Positions 1 to 10,296 of a stretch of 12,398 nt of DNA are shown piece by piece. Positions within the stretch are counted from its first letter, which is position 1. Every line of letters starts with the position of its first letter. The stretch is from positions 1 through 12,398 of the forward strand of contig JAKSBO010000728.1 in NCBI GenBank assembly GCA_022361095.1, read 5' to 3'. The stretch is from Desulfobacterales bacterium (GTDB taxonomy: Bacteria; Desulfobacterota; Desulfobacteria; Desulfobacterales; Desulfobacteraceae). Both the position numbers and the translations under genes were made by a program. The notes beneath the pieces were generated by a model. It was given only the letters and a program-made list of their open reading frames with translations, had not been told where the DNA came from and searched no databases.

Positions 1-1172
1 ATGTATTTGTCTTCTTCCAGCCCTTCCAGGGTGGAGAAGACCTGTTTCACCAGGTTCTTTTTAATGTTGCGCACCAGGCGGTCTTCCTGGAGGATTTCCC
101 GGCTGACGTTGAGGTTCAGATCCGGTGCATCCACAACGCCCTGGACAAATCCCAGGTACTCGGGAAGGAGTTCCTTGCAATCGTCCATGATGAAGACCCG
201 CTTGCAATACAGCTGCATCCCGTGTTTGCGTTCGGGACGGAACAAATCCATGGGAGCCTTGGAGGGCAGGTACATGAGCACTTCGTACTCGGTCACCCCT
301 TCAAAACGTTTGTGGATGATGTGGGCGGGTTCGTCCCAGTTATGGGAGATATGGCGGTAGAACTCCTGGTGTTCCTCGTCGGTGACATCGCCCTTGGACT
401 TGGCCCAGATGGCCTTCATGGAGTTGAGGGTCTCGTCGGAGGTCACCTTGCGGAAGGTATCTCCGATGGGCTTGCCTTCGTCATCCTTGATGATCTGTTC
501 CTCGGGGATGGGTTCGTTCTTTTCCATCTCCATGATCACGGGATAGGTGACAAAGTCGGAGTGCTTTTTGACAATGTTCTGGATGGTGTATTCTTCGGTG
601 AAATCCTGGTCCCCTTCTTCGGGTTCCTTCAGCTCCAGGGTGATGGTGGTGCCCCGGCCGTCCTTTTCGATTTCCTCAACCGTGTAGGATCCCTTGCCGT
701 CGGAGGTCCAGCGAACCCCCTTTTCCGCACCGGCGGCCCGGGTTTCCAGGGTCACCTTGTCGGCCACAATGAAGGCGGAGTAGAAGCCCACGCCGAACTG
801 GCCGATGAGCTCGGGGCTCAGGCCGGTTTCATTCTTGGATTTTTCCAGTGCTTCCATGAAGGCGGCGGTACCGGACTTGGCAATGGTACCGATGTTTTCA
901 TTGACCTCGTCCAGGGTCATGCCGATGCCGTTGTCGGAAATGGCAAAGGTCTTATTCTCCTTATCCAGGGTGAGGCGGATGTGATAATTGGTGTCGTCGG
1001 CAAAGAGATCCGGTTCGGTCTGTTCCTTAAACCGGGCCTTGTCGATGGCATCGGAAGCGTTGGAAATCAATTCCCGGACAAAGATCTCCTGGTTGGAGTA
1101 GAGGGAATGGATGATGAGATGCAACAATTGCTGAACTTCGGTTTTAAACTGATGGGTCTGGGTTTCAGCCAT
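1..1172 (-). CDS. htpG: Molecular chaperone HtpG (Hsp90 family), N-terminal 390 residues, 3' end off window
   Basis: ATP-dependent cytosolic chaperone that helps client proteins fold or mature. The minus-strand translation starts [20 protein letters not shown] and runs 390 codons to the left edge without a stop; full-length bacterial HtpG is usually about 610-650 residues, so the rest lies outside. The GHKL ATPase domain is complete: E34 and N38 in [10 protein letters not shown]80 in DNGIGM, and the lid/Gly-rich [11 protein letters not shown] at about 124-134. The middle domain begins at about residue 220 and includes a stretch with [10 protein letters not shown], typical of Hsp90. The start is supported by an AGGAG ribosome-binding site (plus positions 1179-1183) six bases before the ATG. 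It is transcribed away from the Nudix gene. Nothing looks damaged in the visible part. Family assignment is very secure. Confidence 0.97.
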   Translation of the reverse strand, partial: MAETQTHQFKTEVQQLLHLIIHSLYSNQEIFVRELISNASDAIDKARFKEQTEPDLFADDTNYHIRLTLDKENKTFAISDNGIGMTLDEVNENIGTIAKSGTAAFMEALEKSKNETGLSPELIGQFGVGFYSAFIVADKVTLETRAAGAEKGVRWTSDGKGSYTVEEIEKDGRGTTITLELKEPEEGDQDFTEEYTIQNIVKKHSDFVTYPVIMEMEKNEPIPEEQIIKDDEGKPIGDTFRKVTSDETLNSMKAIWAKSKGDVTDEEHQEFYRHISHNWDEPAHIIHKRFEGVTEYEVLMYLPSKAPMDLFRPERKHGMQLYCKRVFIMDDCKELLPEYLGFVQGVVDAPDLNLNVSREILQEDRLVRNIKKNLVKQVFSTLEGLEEDKY

Positions 1173-1464
1173 GATTCGCTCCTAAATATTTAGCACTAAA
1201 GTTTAACAGGGTTAAAATTCAAATTTTTAATAATAATTATGGCAAAAATCGAAATGTCAAGATGGGGAAACCGGGGAAAGTCGGCCCGGCTCCCCAACCT
1301 CCCCTGGACCGGGAAGGTGACGGGATACCGCCGGACTTTATTTCCAAGGGGAATCCCGGCCCCGCTCCGGTGTCCCGGGGAGCAAAACAGAGGGAACCGC
1401 TTTAAAAAGGAGGGCAGTGTGTTAGCCGGGCCTAGTTCGCCCTGCTTTTTTTGAACAAAGGGGT
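1173..1464. other. Intergenic region upstream of htpG, with a CIRCE-like half-site
   Basis: This stretch lies between the divergently read htpG and Nudix genes. The part next to htpG (about 1185-1250) is very AT-rich, as expected for the htpG promoter, but I cannot pick a convincing -35/-10 pair on the minus strand. TTAGCACTA at 1190-1198 matches eight of nine bases of the left half of the HrcA operator CIRCE (TTAGCACTC-N9-GAGTGCTAA). The expected right half at 1208-1216 matches poorly, so at best this is a degenerate site. From about 1260 to 1420 the DNA turns GC-rich and full of short G/C tracts. Short open frames here (1196-1471 minus, 1239-1454 plus) have no recognisable protein character and I do not call them genes. 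Confidence 0.4.
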
Positions 1465-1494
1465 TTGACAAGCCCCCCTCCTTCCCTGTATCGT
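1465..1494 (+). promoter_or_regulatory. Candidate sigma-70 promoter for the Nudix gene
   Basis: A perfect -35 hexamer TTGACA (1465-1470) is followed after 18 bases by TATCGT (1489-1494), four of six matches to TATAAT. Transcription would begin near 1501, giving a leader of about 27 bases before the ATG at 1528. The -10 element is weak, so this is only a reasonable candidate. Confidence 0.45.
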
Positions 1495-1527
1495 CGGATT
1501 TATCTTTCTCACACCATTTGGATTTGA

Positions 1528-2112
1528 ATGGATATCATGGAAAACCCATCCAGCTGCACCGAAAAAATCAGATCCGCAGTCCACGGGGCACAGCACCCCG
1601 GTCCCCCGGACCCTGCCCTGTATCAGCCCACGTCGGTCATGGGGCTTTTCATCCTCAATGGAGCGCCGTCGCTGTTGTTCATCCAAAAGGCCGATGTGCC
1701 GGGCTACCCCTGGCGCAACCAAATGGCCTTCCCCGGCGGTCACCAGGACAAAGGCGATTCAAACCGGCTGGAAACGGCCCTGCGGGAATTGAATGAAGAG
1801 GTGGGAATTCTACGGGAGAATGTGGAGGTACTGGGTTCCATCGGTCATTATCAGACCATCAACCACCGGGACATCCAAGCCTTCGTCGGCATCTGGAACC
1901 AGACCGATACCATTGACTTTGATCCCGGTGAGATTTCACGGACCCTGGAGGTCCCCCTGGATCATCTGATCCGGCTGCACCGGGACCGGGGCTATGCCGG
2001 CACCACCCCGGACATCATGGAGTTGACCTACCCCTTTGAGGATGTGGTCATCTGGGGGGTCACTGCAAAAATCATCCACCACCTGCTGGAAATACTGCCC
2101 ACGGATCCCTAG
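1528..2112 (+). CDS. Nudix hydrolase, CoA-pyrophosphatase-like (UPF0035 type)
   Basis: Predicted Mg-dependent hydrolase of a nucleoside-diphosphate-linked substrate, probably CoA or a derivative, cleaving the pyrophosphate bond. The 194-residue protein carries a Nudix box in the CoA-pyrophosphatase form: FPGG at 68-71, then HQDKGD and TALRELNEEVGI, with catalytic R86, E87, E90 and E91. The spacing between GG and RE is slightly longer than in the general Nudix consensus, as expected for the UPF0035/NudL group, which also has an LL...FPGG...D stretch just before the box (here LLFIQK through FPGGHQD). Length is normal for the family. The start is uncertain: ATG 1528 has no good Shine-Dalgarno sequence and an in-frame ATG lies at 1537; residues before about 35 are not conserved-looking. 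It stands alone and converges on the small membrane-protein gene. Substrate is inferred from family only. Confidence 0.88.
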   Translation: MDIMENPSSCTEKIRSAVHGAQHPGPPDPALYQPTSVMGLFILNGAPSLLFIQKADVPGYPWRNQMAFPGGHQDKGDSNRLETALRELNEEVGILRENVEVLGSIGHYQTINHRDIQAFVGIWNQTDTIDFDPGEISRTLEVPLDHLIRLHRDRGYAGTTPDIMELTYPFEDVVIWGVTAKIIHHLLEILPTDP

Positions 2113-2141
2113 GGACGCTACCCTTGGGTCGGGAATTCCCG
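2106..2141. repeat. Two short palindromes in the convergent gap
   Basis: The gap between the convergent Nudix and membrane-protein genes contains two perfect palindromes: TCCCTAGGGA (starting at about 2107, overlapping the Nudix stop) and CGGGAATTCCCG (about 2130-2141). Neither is followed by a clear T-run on either strand, so they are not canonical intrinsic terminators, although they could fold in either transcript and help separate the two converging units. Confidence 0.3.
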
Positions 2142-2142
2142 T

Positions 2143-2391
2143 CTAGCTGATCCGATTCCGCCGCTTCATGCGGAAATAGACCTTGAAGATCAGAAAGAAG
2201 GAGAGGCCGAACAATAGGCCCGGAAACCAGGCATGTCCGGCAAGGCGGGAATCGGTCAGGGCCATCCAGATGCCCACCAGTGCAAAGAGCATTACCGGCA
2301 CCATGATCACCATGAGAATGATGCAGGCCGGGTTGGAATCGTACCAGGGGGTGATGGGTTTTCGAAAGAATGGATTTTGGTCGAGTTGCAT
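2143..2391 (-). CDS. Small two-helix membrane protein, function unknown
   Basis: An 82-residue protein with a polar N-terminus (MQLDQNPFFRKPITPWYDSN), a hydrophobic segment at about residues 22-45, a short loop, a second hydrophobic segment at about 53-72, and a strongly basic C-terminal tail (KRRNRIS). By the positive-inside rule the tail should be cytoplasmic; with two helices the N-terminus would also face the cytoplasm. The clean two-helix pattern and basic end make a real gene likely even though the ribosome-binding site is weak (CCGGATACCC before the ATG). It reads divergently from nrdD and converges on the Nudix gene. I do not recognise a family and assign no function. Confidence 0.65.
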   Translation of the reverse strand: MQLDQNPFFRKPITPWYDSNPACIILMVIMVPVMLFALVGIWMALTDSRLAGHAWFPGLLFGLSFFLIFKVYFRMKRRNRIS

Positions 2392-2433
2392 GGGTATCCG
2401 GCTAATTTAACCTTTATATATGGAGTTTAAAAA

Positions 2434-2449
2434 CCACAACATCTGGTAT
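2434..2449. promoter_or_regulatory. Candidate distal NrdR box
   Basis: CCACAACATCTGGTAT matches about 11 of 16 positions of the NrdR-box consensus ACACWATATATWGTGT. On its own it would not be convincing. It lies 30 bp (start to start), close to three helical turns, upstream of the better site at 2464, and NrdR boxes usually occur as such tandem pairs in front of ribonucleotide reductase operons. Inference from pattern and context. Confidence 0.45.
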
Positions 2450-2455
2450 TTTAAC

Positions 2456-2482
2456 TTGACTTCACCCAAGATATTGTATAGA
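2456..2482 (+). promoter_or_regulatory. Candidate sigma-70 promoter of nrdDG
   Basis: TTGACT (2456-2461) and TATAGA (2477-2482) form a -35/-10 pair with a 15-base spacer, a little short of the ideal 17. The predicted start would lie near 2489, leaving a leader of about 90 bases before nrdD. The proximal NrdR-like box covers the spacer and reaches into the -10 element, which fits a repressor that blocks RNA polymerase. A dnaN promoter candidate at 6678-6704 has the same 15-base geometry and the same TATAGA element. Confidence 0.5.
2464..2479. promoter_or_regulatory. Candidate proximal NrdR box
   Basis: ACCCAAGATATTGTAT matches 13 of 16 positions of the NrdR consensus ACACWATATATWGTGT, including the central ATAT-like core and the flanking C...G contacts. 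It sits between the putative -35 and -10 of the nrdDG promoter. NrdR is the ATP/dATP-sensing zinc-finger/ATP-cone repressor of ribonucleotide reductase genes in many bacteria; nrdR itself is not in this window. Confidence 0.55.
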
Positions 2483-2489
2483 ACCACCC

Positions 2490-2509
2490 GGTCGCCAATC
2501 AAAGCGACC
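2490..2509 (+). other. Leader hairpin upstream of nrdD
   Basis: GGTCGC (2490-2495) and GCGACC (2504-2509) form a perfect six-base stem with an eight-base loop, near the predicted start of the nrdD transcript. A T-run follows about nine bases later (2517-2523), too far away for a standard intrinsic terminator. It may stabilise the 5' end or have no role. Confidence 0.3.
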
Positions 2510-2578
2510 ATCAGAATCTTTTTTAGAACTGCACAAGCAAAATAAGTTAAATCGAATATACATTCAAGAGGGAGTTCC

Positions 2579-4699
2579 ATGTTTGAACAGATAATAAAAC
2601 GTGACGGACGGGTAGCTCAATTTGATGCTGTTAAAATAACCGAAGCCATTTGCAAGTCCGGTGAAGCCACCGGGGAATTCGGCGAAAGGGAAGCCAAACG
2701 CCTGACCATGAAGGTCTTGACCCTGGCCCGGGACATGCAGCTGGGCGTCACGCCTGAAGTCGAAGAAATCCAGGACATTGTGGAACGTGTCCTCTTGGAT
2801 TCTCCCTTTTACAAGACCGCCAAGGCATACATCATCTACCGGGAACAGCACAACCAGATCCGGAAGATTGCCATTGAAGAAAACGTGGGCCTCATGGAGT
2901 CCTACATCCGCCGCATGGACTGGAAGGTCAAAGAAAACTCCAACATGAGCTACTCCCTCCAGGGGCTGAACAACTATATTTCTTCTGACATCACCTCGGA
3001 ATACTGGCTCAATAAGATCTATCCCCCGGAAATCCGGGATTCCCACAATGCCGGGGATCTTCACATCCACGACCTGAGCCTGCTCTCGGTATACTGCGTG
3101 GGATGGGATCTCCAGGACCTGCTCATTGAGGGCTTCAAGGGTGTGGCCGGTAAGGTGGAATCCTCTCCGCCCAAGCATTTCAGAAGCGCCCTGGGCCAGA
3201 TTGTCAACTTTTTCTATACCTTGCAGGGGGAGGCGGCCGGGGCCCAGGCCATGTCCAATTTTGATACCTTGCTGGCCCCGTTTGTCCGGTATGACAACCT
3301 TGAATACAAAGAGGTCAAACAGGCGTTGCAGGAATTTGTTTTCAACATCAACATCCCCACCCGGGTGGGCTTTCAGACGCCTTTTACCAATATCACCATG
3401 GACCTGAACGTGCCGGCCATGCTCAAGGACTCCCCTGTCATCATTGGCGGGGAATACCAGACAGATACCTACGCCGCATTCCAAAATGAGATGGATATCA
3501 TCAATTCCGCCTTTGCAGAAGTGATGATGGAAGGCGATGCCAAGGGCAGGGTATTCACCTTCCCCATTCCCACCTACAACATTACCGCGGATTTTAACTG
3601 GGCAAATCCCAAACTGGAAAATATCTGGAAAATGACGGGCAAGTACGGCATTCCCTATTTTTCCAATTTTGTTAATTCCGACATGGATCCCGAGGATGCA
3701 CGTTCCATGTGCTGCCGGCTCAGACTGGACAACCGGGAGCTGCGCAAGCGCGGCGGCGGGCTTTTCGGCGCAAACCCGCTGACCGGTTCCATCGGTGTTG
3801 TCACCTTGAACCTGCCCAGAATCGGGCGTCTTGCCCAGGATGAATCAGACTTTTTCAGCCGCCTGGATAAGCTGATCGACATCAGTGCGGAATCATTGGC
3901 CATCAAACGCAAAATTCTTGAAAAATTCACCGAAAACGACCTGTATCCCTATTCAAAATTCTACTTGCGACAAATTAAGGAGAACACCGGTGTTTACTGG
4001 CGCAACCACTTTTCCACCATCGGCGTTTTGGGCATGAATGAAGCCTGCCTGAATTTCCTGGGCGAGGAGAGCGGCATTGCCACGCCCCGGGGCCAGGCCT
4101 TTGCCGTCAAGGCCATGGATCATATCCGCGGCAAAATCGAACGCCTGCAGGAAAGCACCGGTGAAATATTCAACCTGGAAGCAACCCCGGCCGAAGGCAC
4201 CACCTACCGGTTTGCCAAGCTGGATAAAAAGAAATTCAAACACATTGTCTGCGCCAATGAAGAAGAGTTTAAAAACGGCTCCGATCCCTTTTACACCAAC
4301 TCCACCCATCTGCCGGTAAATTATACCGACGATTTGTTTGAGGCGCTGGAACTGCAGGACGAACTGCAGACCAAATACACCGGCGGCACGGTCCAGCACC
4401 TGTTCCTGGGCGAGGAGGTTTCAGACGTGGAAGCCGTCAAACACATGGTATCCAAGGTGTCCAACACCTTCCGCCTGCCCTATTTCACCCTGACACCCAC
4501 CTTCAGTGTCTGTCCCACCCACGGGTATATCGCAGGGGAACATGCCAAATGCGAAACCTGCAATACAGATACGGAAATCTACTCCAGGGTGGTGGGTTAT
4601 CTGCGTCCGGTGAGCCAGTGGAACAACGGCAAACAAACGGAATTTAACATGCGCAAGACCTATACGCCCCAGAAGGTGGCCGCAAAGATTGCGTCTTAA
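2579..4699 (+). CDS. nrdD: Anaerobic (class III) ribonucleoside-triphosphate reductase, catalytic subunit
   Basis: Reduces ribonucleoside triphosphates to dNTPs by glycyl-radical chemistry in the absence of oxygen. The 706-residue protein is full length. Residues about 3-95 form the ATP-cone that senses ATP/dATP (IIKRDGRVAQFDAVKI onward). The ten-stranded barrel follows, with GDLHIHDL near 160 and a finger-loop region SMCCRLRLD where C378 or C379 is the likely thiyl residue. Near the C-terminus C645, H648, C658 and C661 (VCPTHGYIAGEHAKCETC) form the structural zinc site. RVVGYL places the radical glycine at G673. GAGGGAG at 2568-2574 is a strong ribosome-binding site and fixes the start. nrdG follows 21 bp downstream, so the two probably form one operon. 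Upstream NrdR-like boxes suggest control by dNTP status. Nothing essential is missing. Confidence 0.97.
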   Translation: MFEQIIKRDGRVAQFDAVKITEAICKSGEATGEFGEREAKRLTMKVLTLARDMQLGVTPEVEEIQDIVERVLLDSPFYKTAKAYIIYREQHNQIRKIAIEENVGLMESYIRRMDWKVKENSNMSYSLQGLNNYISSDITSEYWLNKIYPPEIRDSHNAGDLHIHDLSLLSVYCVGWDLQDLLIEGFKGVAGKVESSPPKHFRSALGQIVNFFYTLQGEAAGAQAMSNFDTLLAPFVRYDNLEYKEVKQALQEFVFNINIPTRVGFQTPFTNITMDLNVPAMLKDSPVIIGGEYQTDTYAAFQNEMDIINSAFAEVMMEGDAKGRVFTFPIPTYNITADFNWANPKLENIWKMTGKYGIPYFSNFVNSDMDPEDARSMCCRLRLDNRELRKRGGGLFGANPLTGSIGVVTLNLPRIGRLAQDESDFFSRLDKLIDISAESLAIKRKILEKFTENDLYPYSKFYLRQIKENTGVYWRNHFSTIGVLGMNEACLNFLGEESGIATPRGQAFAVKAMDHIRGKIERLQESTGEIFNLEATPAEGTTYRFAKLDKKKFKHIVCANEEEFKNGSDPFYTNSTHLPVNYTDDLFEALELQDELQTKYTGGTVQHLFLGEEVSDVEAVKHMVSKVSNTFRLPYFTLTPTFSVCPTHGYIAGEHAKCETCNTDTEIYSRVVGYLRPVSQWNNGKQTEFNMRKTYTPQKVAAKIAS

Positions 4700-4720
4700 C
4701 CGTTTGAAAGCCGTTATCCC

Positions 4721-5476
4721 ATGTATATTGGCGGATTTCAAAAAAACTCCCTGATCGATTTTCCGGGCACCATCGCCTGTGTGGTGTTCACCCGGGGGTG
4801 TAACTTCACCTGTCCCTACTGCCATAATCCCGGCCTTGTTGCCGGCAGTGCCGCTCCCAAAAGGGGCGGCACTGCCGTTGGTTCGGGTTCCAATCACGGA
4901 ACCCCAAGCCAGTCCTGCAGCCCGGATCAAGAAGAGATTCTGAAATTTCTGGATAAACGCAAAGGCATGATTGAGGGTGTCGTCATTACCGGCGGAGAGC
5001 CCACCCTCCAAGCGGATCTGGTTGATTTTATCCAAACGGTCCGGCAAATGGGATACAAAATCAAGCTGGATACCAACGGCACGGCCCCCAGTGCCCTGAA
5101 CGTACTTTTTGACCAGGGCCTTGTGGATTACCTGGCCATGGACATAAAAACGGATACCGACCACTATCCCATGGTAATGAAAAACCCAGGACACCTGGAT
5201 CGGGTCATGGAAAGTATTTTGCTTATCATGGAAAAAGCACCTGCTTATGAATTTAGAACGACCTGTGTAACACCCTTTGTCACGCCCGCTATCATGAAAA
5301 ATATCGGCAAAATGATCCGCGGCGCGGCGTCCTATGTGCTCCAGCCCTGTTCCCGAAACGTGGATATGCTGGATCCGCATTTTGCTGCCGAGGATGATCA
5401 TTTTCCAAACGCCGATGATATGGCGGCATTAAAGACAGCCGTGCTCCCCTATGTGAAGAATACCAGAATACGTTAA
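4721..5476 (+). CDS. nrdG: Anaerobic ribonucleotide reductase activating protein (radical SAM)
   Basis: Uses a [4Fe-4S] cluster and S-adenosylmethionine to place the glycyl radical on NrdD. The 251-residue protein begins MYIGGFQKNSLIDFPG, typical of the longer NrdG group common in strict anaerobes. The radical-SAM motif CNFTCPYC gives C27, C31 and C34; ITGGEPT at about 89-95 is the SAM-binding GGE motif; KLDTNG follows in the barrel. The start at 4721 lies 21 bp after the nrdD stop and has only a weak ribosome-binding site, so translation may depend on nrdD. One oddity: residues about 41-66, between CHNPGLV and the next conserved helix, form a Gly/Ser/Ala-rich stretch that I judge longer than usual; its DNA folds into two tandem hairpins. 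The frame stays open and the motifs are intact, so the gene is probably functional. Confidence 0.95.
   Translation: MYIGGFQKNSLIDFPGTIACVVFTRGCNFTCPYCHNPGLVAGSAAPKRGGTAVGSGSNHGTPSQSCSPDQEEILKFLDKRKGMIEGVVITGGEPTLQADLVDFIQTVRQMGYKIKLDTNGTAPSALNVLFDQGLVDYLAMDIKTDTDHYPMVMKNPGHLDRVMESILLIMEKAPAYEFRTTCVTPFVTPAIMKNIGKMIRGAASYVLQPCSRNVDMLDPHFAAEDDHFPNADDMAALKTAVLPYVKNTRIR
4843..4904. repeat. Tandem hairpins inside the nrdG coding sequence
   Basis: Arms at 4843-4857 and 4863-4877 pair over 15 bases with one G-U wobble and a five-base loop (CAAAA). A second perfect seven-base stem, GGGTTCC (4885-4891) with GGAACCC (4898-4904), follows at once. The hairpins coincide with codons about 41-61 of nrdG, the low-complexity insert next to the iron-sulfur motif. 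This looks like an in-frame insertion of a short palindromic element, though I see no other copy in this window. Confidence 0.65.
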
Positions 5477-5513
5477 TGCCGAATACTGCAGGCCGTAATT
5501 AATTAAAAATAGA

Positions 5514-5658
5514 TAGTGCCGGAACGAAAACCTGGAAATTTTGTCGAATACAAGGCGGGCAAAAATTTTAACCGCAGGCATATATTGAATATTCCGAGGA
5601 TTAAAATTTTTGACCAACTACGTCATCGGCAAAATTTACGGTTTTCGGCCGGGCACTA
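5514..5658. repeat. Palindromic intergenic repeat, copy 1 (most complete, 145 bp)
   Basis: Ends are inverted repeats of about 19 bp: TAGTGCCGGAACGAAAACC at the left and, read from the other strand, TAGTGCCCGGCCGAAAACC at the right (16 of 19 identical). Inside, AAATTTTGTCGA pairs with TCGGCAAAATTT (11 of 12), and a perfect 12-base pair CAAAAATTTTAA / TTAAAATTTTTG surrounds a central loop. The whole element can therefore fold into one long imperfect hairpin. It fills most of the gap between nrdG and the flavodoxin-like gene and ends 3 bp before the GGAG ribosome-binding site of that gene. It has no coding capacity of its own. Confidence 0.75.
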
Positions 5659-5674
5659 AATGGAGATTTCAGGC

Positions 5675-6502
5675 ATGAAAAAGATCACCCTTGTATATTT
5701 CAGTCCCACCAAAACAACCGAAACCGTTCTCAGGGCCATCACCCAGGGGCTTGCCCAAAGTATGGAAATCAGTGGTGCCGAAATCACCGCCGTCAACGTC
5801 ACCTCCCCTAAGATCCGGGGCACCATACTTGCCCCTTTTGATGACAATGACATCGTACTGTTAGGAGCGCCTGTATACGGCGGCCGGCTACCCGCAGATG
5901 CTTCTGATTTCTTTAAAAAACTGGCAGCGTCCAACACCCCGGCCATACTCATCGTCGTATACGGCAACAGGGAGTATGAGGATGCGTTGCTGGAACTTAA
6001 GGATGTTGCCTCAGCATGTGGATTTATTCCTGTTTCCGGGGCCGCGTTTATCGGCGAGCACTCCTTTGCAAGTGCGCAGATTCCCATTGCCATGAACCGG
6101 CCCGATGAAAACGATCTGAAACAGGCCGAAGACTTTGGAAAAAAGTCCGGATATCTGTTAAAAAAGACCAAGGATTTAAAGAAAATTTCGGCCTTGGAGG
6201 TACCGGGAAAGTTTCCGTACAAGGAGGGCATAGGCCAGGGGGCCCCGGACTTCATCAAGGTAACGGAATTATGCACCAGTTGCGGGATTTGTGCGGATGC
6301 ATGCCCGGCAGAGGCCATTGATGCGGAAAAAGGGTTTGCCGCCATTGCAGCAGAGTGCATTCGGTGCTGCGCCTGTATCAAAGCGTGTCCGGAACAGGCA
6401 AGGCAGATGAAGGACGGCCCCATCAAAGACACGGCCAGGTGGCTGAACGAAACCTGTTCAACCCCCAAACCCGTGCAGACCTTTTTTGCCGCAGAGCCCT
6501 GA
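5675..6502 (+). CDS. EFR1-family flavodoxin/ferredoxin fusion protein
   Basis: Predicted soluble electron carrier combining an FMN-binding flavodoxin domain and a two-cluster bacterial ferredoxin domain. From ATG 5675 the protein has 275 residues. MKKITLVYFSPTKTTE carries the FMN phosphate-binding loop (about 8-16), and APVYGGRLP (around 65-75) is the second flavin-contacting loop. Eight cysteines follow in two C-x2-C-x2-C-x3-C-P motifs: C200, C203, C206, C210 and C228, C231, C234, C238, for two [4Fe-4S] clusters. I choose 5675 rather than the in-frame ATG at 5660 because GGAG (5662-5665) is well placed for it and the flavodoxin strand starts exactly there; the upstream ATG overlaps the edge of repeat copy 1. 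It lies about 200 bp after nrdG on the same strand. A role in supplying electrons to radical-SAM or other anaerobic enzymes is possible but is only suggested by position. Confidence 0.88.
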   Translation: MKKITLVYFSPTKTTETVLRAITQGLAQSMEISGAEITAVNVTSPKIRGTILAPFDDNDIVLLGAPVYGGRLPADASDFFKKLAASNTPAILIVVYGNREYEDALLELKDVASACGFIPVSGAAFIGEHSFASAQIPIAMNRPDENDLKQAEDFGKKSGYLLKKTKDLKKISALEVPGKFPYKEGIGQGAPDFIKVTELCTSCGICADACPAEAIDAEKGFAAIAAECIRCCACIKACPEQARQMKDGPIKDTARWLNETCSTPKPVQTFFAAEP

Positions 6503-6504
6503 AT

Positions 6505-6602
6505 TAGCATCTGAACGAAAACCTGAAACTCGATAATCCAGTTTTTAGGGAATTTGCCCAAATTCAAGGCGGGGGCAAAATTTACGATTTTGGGCCAGGC
6601 AC
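6505..6602. repeat. Palindromic intergenic repeat, copy 2 (internally deleted)
   Basis: It starts just after the stop of the flavodoxin-like gene with CTGAACGAAAACCTG, matching the left end of copy 1, and ends with GGGCCAGGCAC, matching the right end. Between them, CAAATTCAAGGCGG joins directly to GGCAAAATTTACG, so the central hairpin of copy 1 (roughly 5560-5628) is absent. A small perfect hairpin GAATTT-GCCC-AAATTC lies at 6550-6565. Of the four copies it is the only one not directly against a gene start; dnaN begins about 140 bp later. It might act in the 3' end of the upstream transcript. Confidence 0.6.
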
Positions 6603-6677
6603 GGATTTTATCTGACCCTTCGCCCGGAACAGGCCCATAACACGGCGTATCAAAGCCTGGCATCTCTGCCATTTCTC

Positions 6678-6704
6678 TTGATAAATCAGACAGTTTATTA
6701 TAGA
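6678..6704 (+). promoter_or_regulatory. Candidate sigma-70 promoter of dnaN-gyrB
   Basis: TTGATA (6678-6683) and TATAGA (6699-6704) are separated by 15 bases in an AT-rich stretch, with a predicted start near 6711 and a leader of about 33 bases before the dnaN ATG. No DnaA boxes (TTATNCACA) were seen around it. Confidence 0.45.
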
Positions 6705-6743
6705 CTTATTTGGTTTAACAGATGATAAAAATAAGGATTCTAA

Positions 6744-10276
<3,533 letters not shown>

Positions 10277-10296
10277 AGAGCGTATGGACGGAAACC

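Noticed and set aside
222..1193. Long open frame on the plus strand opposite htpG (323 codons).
   Set aside because: It is the antisense shadow of htpG; the minus-strand frame has unmistakable Hsp90 motifs, while this one is low-complexity Gly/Val/Leu-rich text with no family character.
1405..1450. Possible terminator: AGGGC ... GCCCT followed by a run of seven T.
   Set aside because: The stem is only five bases with a loop of over 20, and no plus-strand gene ends upstream of it.
1196..1471. Overlapping small frames in the htpG-Nudix gap on both strands (1196-1471 minus, 1239-1454 plus).
   Set aside because: No ribosome-binding site, no recognisable protein character, GC-rich sequence that keeps frames open by chance.
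2564..5401. Long minus-strand frames opposite nrdD and nrdG (about 306, 148 and 326 codons).
   Set aside because: They are third-position GC-bias shadows of nrdD and nrdG, which have full conserved motifs.
5660..5674. Earlier in-frame ATG at 5660 for the flavodoxin-like gene.
   Set aside because: It touches the end of repeat copy 1, has no ribosome-binding site, and its second to fourth bases contain part of the GGAG that serves ATG 5675.
5656..6672. 338-codon minus-strand frame opposite the flavodoxin-like gene.
   Set aside because: It is Ser/Ala-rich, without motifs, and runs through repeat copy 2; the plus-strand frame has two complete ferredoxin cysteine motifs.
6503..6743. Replication origin upstream of dnaN.
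   Set aside because: Origins often lie near dnaN, but I found no TTATNCACA-type DnaA boxes or AT-rich 13-mer array here, only repeat copy 2 and a promoter candidate.
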